Assembly: GCF_003208435.1 (NCBI RefSeq)
Contig: NZ_QKMF01000005.1
Span: forward strand, 235,912-299,911
Direction of reading: 5' to 3'
Length of the DNA stretch: 64,000 nt
Source: Pelagimonas varians
GTDB lineage: Bacteria > Pseudomonadota > Alphaproteobacteria > Rhodobacterales > Rhodobacteraceae
The position numbers and the translations under genes are program-made. Positions 61,684 through 64,000 of this stretch are shown piece after piece (position 1 is the stretch's first letter; each line of letters starts with the position of its first letter). The notes beneath the pieces were generated by a model, which worked only from the letters and a program-made list of their open reading frames with translations, searched no databases and was not told the DNA's origin.

Positions 61684-63045
61684 TTAATCGATCGGCTCTG
61701 CCTCAAGCCAGACGCCGCCATCGGGGCGCAGCGTGATAATCATTACCGGGTCGGGGTTGCGACCCGGCACAGATTTGAAGCGAAATTGCGCCAACAACGT
61801 CGCCAACACGATAACGGCTTCTTGAGTTGCAAAGGACGCCCCGATGCAAATGCGCGGTCCATCACCAAATGGTAGATAGGTGTAGCGGTCCGGTTTGAAT
61901 CCATTCCACCTGTCAGGACGAAAGCCGTCTGGATCATCCCACAGTTGGTGGTGTCTGTGCAGCGCATAGATTGGCAAAATCACAGTATCGCCAGGCAAAA
62001 CCAACCGGTCGCATAGCTCATCCTTGGCAAGTGCTGTGCGTGATACCATGCCGGCGGGCGGATAAAGCCGCAGGGCTTCGTCGACGACTTGCCGGACAAA
62101 GGGCAGCTTTGCCACATCGTCACCGGTTGCCGCATTGCCAGACAAAACCGATTGCACCTCGGCGCGGGCTTTTTCCTGTGCGTCCGGGTCAAAGGCGAGC
62201 AGATAAAGCGACCATGCAAGCGTCAAAGCCGTGGTTTCATGCCCTGCAACAATAAAGGTCAGCAGATTGTCCCGAAGCTCTTGTGTGTTCATTTTGCGTT
62301 TGGTTTCAGGGTCTTCCCCCGCGAGCAACAGGTCGAGAAGATCAGGGACCTCTTTCGTATCACGCTGGGAGCGCGCGTCGATGGCTTGATCGGCTACTTT
62401 TTTCATCTGTTGGACGCCGCCTGCGGAAAACATGCGGCCGGGGCGAGGCACCCAGTCGGGCAGGCCAAGTATATCGAACAAGGACAGCTTGCCCGCTTCG
62501 GCAATGTAGCTGTCGATGGCCCCATGAACAGCGTTGCGATCAAATCCGGAATCTCCCGAAAAGGTCACATCCGAAATGACATCAAAAGTCAGCGAAACCA
62601 TTTCATCAAGGAAGTTGATGGCGCGAGGACCTGCGGTGCGAATGCGATCCGCCGAGCGTTGGGCGGCTTGCGTCATTGTGGGGGCAAGGTTCAACACGTT
62701 GCGATGCGAAAACGCAGGGGCAGCAGCGCGTCTTTGCCAGCGCCAATGCGCGCCTTCGGCAATAAAGAGAGATTCACCAATGGCGGGCCGCAGCAGGTTT
62801 TTGGTCACCAGTGATTTCGGGTAGTTTTCCAAGTTTTCGAGCAAAATGCGCTTGTTTGCGCCGGGATCGGTGACCATGTGCCAGCGCTTGCCGGTTTTTC
62901 CGGACACCATCGGTTGCCGTGTGGCGATGTCGGGAATGATGGCAAGTACATTGCGGCGTGATGTTTGCAGGCTTTTCCAGATGCCCATCGGCTCGGTCAC
63001 CAAAGGAACGCGCACAGGGACAGGCTTGGCTTTGAGATCACTCAT
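61684..63045 (-). CDS. Cytochrome P450
   Basis: 453 aa. The haem-ligand Cys400 is in PFGDGPRICIGASFA, the I-helix oxygen-activation segment is IVAGHETTALTLAWSL, and the K-helix ExxR is in DEALRLYPPAGM. The N-terminus is soluble, with no membrane anchor. The sequence resembles soluble bacterial P450s of the CYP102-related or CYP110-like types acting on fatty acids or terpenes; the substrate is not visible. No ferredoxin or reductase genes are adjacent. A single-gene unit on the minus strand. Confidence 0.92.
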   Translation of the reverse strand: MSDLKAKPVPVRVPLVTEPMGIWKSLQTSRRNVLAIIPDIATRQPMVSGKTGKRWHMVTDPGANKRILLENLENYPKSLVTKNLLRPAIGESLFIAEGAHWRWQRRAAAPAFSHRNVLNLAPTMTQAAQRSADRIRTAGPRAINFLDEMVSLTFDVISDVTFSGDSGFDRNAVHGAIDSYIAEAGKLSLFDILGLPDWVPRPGRMFSAGGVQQMKKVADQAIDARSQRDTKEVPDLLDLLLAGEDPETKRKMNTQELRDNLLTFIVAGHETTALTLAWSLYLLAFDPDAQEKARAEVQSVLSGNAATGDDVAKLPFVRQVVDEALRLYPPAGMVSRTALAKDELCDRLVLPGDTVILPIYALHRHHQLWDDPDGFRPDRWNGFKPDRYTYLPFGDGPRICIGASFATQEAVIVLATLLAQFRFKSVPGRNPDPVMIITLRPDGGVWLEAEPID

Positions 63046-63165
63046 GACGGACTCCGATAATTTCTTTAGATGATAGCCCTGTGCCTAAGATAGGCAAACC
63101 TGTATGCATTGCGCAAAGTCGCACCCTAAGGTATCGGGGAGAACCGGCCAGACTTGGGGAACCGA

Positions 63166-63702
63166 ATGCTTCGATATTTTGCTGCGCTTTGTGCATGTGT
63201 GACTTTGGCGGCTTGCAACGCCCCGCCGGCTGATTTGGACGATCCAGTTGTCGCCATGGGCCAGTTCAAACTGGGGCATGCCGAAGTTGTAGCGCCAAAT
63301 CTGGAAAAGCTTCTGGTGTCTCAAGAGGCGTCTAATGAAGAGTGGATTGCGATAGTGGATGCCGCGCTGGAACAGCGGTTCCGTCGCTTTGAAGGTACGC
63401 AATTCTATCATATCGGTGTGAGCCTTGAGGCTTATTCCCTGCCGCAACCCTTTGTTCCGGGCAAATCTGCTTTGGCCATGCGTGTAACGGTCTGGGACGA
63501 TGCGGCTGGCAAGAAACTGAACGAAGAGACCGAGCTGTTCCATGTGATTCAGATTCTCGAATCACGCATCAGTATGTCCAAAGAAGAAGTGATGATACGC
63601 GCGGCAGAATCCGGTGCTTTGCTCATTGAAAAGTGGATGCGCGAAGAGCACGAAGCCAATGGTTGGTTTGATGATCGCTCTGCTGGAAAGACCACTCAAT
63701 AG
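63166..63702 (+). CDS. Lipoprotein of unknown function
   Basis: 178 aa. The signal MLRYFAALCACVTLAAC contains the lipobox TLAAC, so Cys17 is probably lipidated. The mature part is a single domain with EEWIAIVDAALEQRFRRFEG, QFYHIGVSLEAYSLPQPFVP and MRVTVWDDAAGKKLNEETEL and a helical end (EVMIRAAESGALLIEKWMRE), suggesting an alpha/beta periplasmic domain. Family not recognised. The ATG at 63166 is preferred to the in-frame TTG at 63154. Upstream of tuf by about 200 bp. Confidence 0.75.
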   Translation: MLRYFAALCACVTLAACNAPPADLDDPVVAMGQFKLGHAEVVAPNLEKLLVSQEASNEEWIAIVDAALEQRFRRFEGTQFYHIGVSLEAYSLPQPFVPGKSALAMRVTVWDDAAGKKLNEETELFHVIQILESRISMSKEEVMIRAAESGALLIEKWMREEHEANGWFDDRSAGKTTQ

Positions 63703-63905
63703 ACCTATGCAACCCATGTAATTGCGGGTTTTAGACGTATTAAACGTGTCGTTGCTGCGACGGTCGCGTCTATGACGGCTAAATTGTGCCTTGGAATTGG
63801 GGCTCAGCCCATCAAGGGCTTGATTTTTCGTGCTCAAACAAATATTCGGCGCGCGATGAAACCTGGGTCGGGTGCGGCCCCCCAATAGCTGAGGCGTCTT
63901 TAAAG

Positions 63906-64000
63906 ATGGGTAAGGAAAAGTTTGAACGCGGTAAGCCGCACTGCAACATCGGCACAATCGGCCACGTTGACCACGGCAAGACCACACTGACAGCGGCGAT
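63906..64000 (+). CDS. tuf: Elongation factor Tu, N-terminal end (partial)
   Basis: The window ends 31 codons into the gene. The product starts [20 protein letters not shown] and continues [11 protein letters not shown], the GTP-binding P-loop region of EF-Tu (GHVDHGKT). EF-Tu brings aminoacyl-tRNA to the ribosome. Position 2 is Gly and residue 13 Cys where Ala and Val are more usual, small variants. A GAGG about 10 bases before the ATG is the ribosome site. Confidence 0.95.
   Translation, partial: MGKEKFERGKPHCNIGTIGHVDHGKTTLTAA

Noticed and set aside
1..64000. Prophage, genomic island or insertion sequence
   Set aside because: No integrase, transposase, terminase or capsid genes and no long direct repeats were seen; gene content is core metabolism.

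Overview
The window reads as chromosomal core sequence of an alphaproteobacterium of the order Rhodobacterales, most likely the Roseobacter group. The evidence is the gene content: paired F0 subunits b' and b, MipZ and GcrA (alphaproteobacterial cell-cycle proteins), a short HPr kinase beside ChvG/ChvI, RapZ, EIIA-Man and HPr, an Hsp20-DUF1150 pair, a Hint_2-type protein, a DUF6473 protein, a phosphatidylcholine synthase, and an ATP sulfurylase/APS kinase with an N-terminal winged helix. I cannot fix the genus. I see no transposase, integrase, phage block or CRISPR array; the gene order looks like housekeeping sequence with a few accessory genes.

Layout. 1-2.4 kb: the end of the ATP synthase F0 operon and mipZ. 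2.4-8 kb: a multi-pass membrane protein with two sulfur-repressor-like operators, a small lipoprotein, smc. 8-11.4 kb: EamA transporter, Nudix hydrolase, secreted lipase-like hydrolase, and phnM without other phn genes. 11.4-15.4 kb: DUF465-GNAT-purE-purK on the minus strand; Hsp20-DUF1150 and cytochrome b561 on the plus strand. 15.4-18.6 kb: two perfect palindromes, a decayed M23 peptidase gene and the HTH-Sat-CysC fusion. 18.6-22 kb: trxB-rraB, an Lrp-type regulator, a Hint protein. 21.8-25 kb: lgt-midA-pgeF and a small protein; ubiK divergent. 25.7-29.8 kb: dapF-mtaB-FMN protein-pcs-rpiB read as one minus-strand operon. 29.9-33.2 kb: tRNA-Lys, gcdH with a divergent LysR gene, an ABC-2 permease. 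33.3-41.8 kb: gcrA, rimO, two unknown proteins, tdk, benE, a KAS III-like enzyme, proC-csaA, ybjN. 41.8-50.1 kb: a DnaA-box cluster, DUF3859, pckA, then chvI-chvG-hprK-rapZ-EIIA-ptsH and an acyltransferase. 50.2-59.2 kb: hydroxybutyryl-CoA dehydrogenase, DUF6473, etfBA, yjgN-M48 peptidase, parC. 59.3-64 kb: SH3 protein, SDR, twin-TM protein, PduO-type adenosyltransferase, P450, lipoprotein, and the start of tuf.

Genes that work together: gcdH delivers electrons to EtfAB, while hydroxybutyryl-CoA dehydrogenase is NAD-linked fatty-acyl/butanoate metabolism. ChvG/ChvI next to pckA and a PTS chain without a sugar permease (HprK, HPr, EIIA, RapZ) forms a regulatory block tying envelope state to carbon flow. 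MipZ, GcrA, SMC, ParC, a perfect CtrA-type site and a DnaA-box cluster show a Caulobacter-like cell-cycle programme.

The most interesting signals are the twin ATTC-N8-GAAT operators in front of the membrane gene at 2.4-3.6 kb, the winged helix fused to the sulfate-activation enzyme with a palindrome just upstream of its start, a run of four hairpins between 36.8 and 37.0 kb that could be an unannotated structured RNA, and the three DnaA boxes near 41.97 kb. All assignments come from reading the sequence and from remembered family features; no database search was run.
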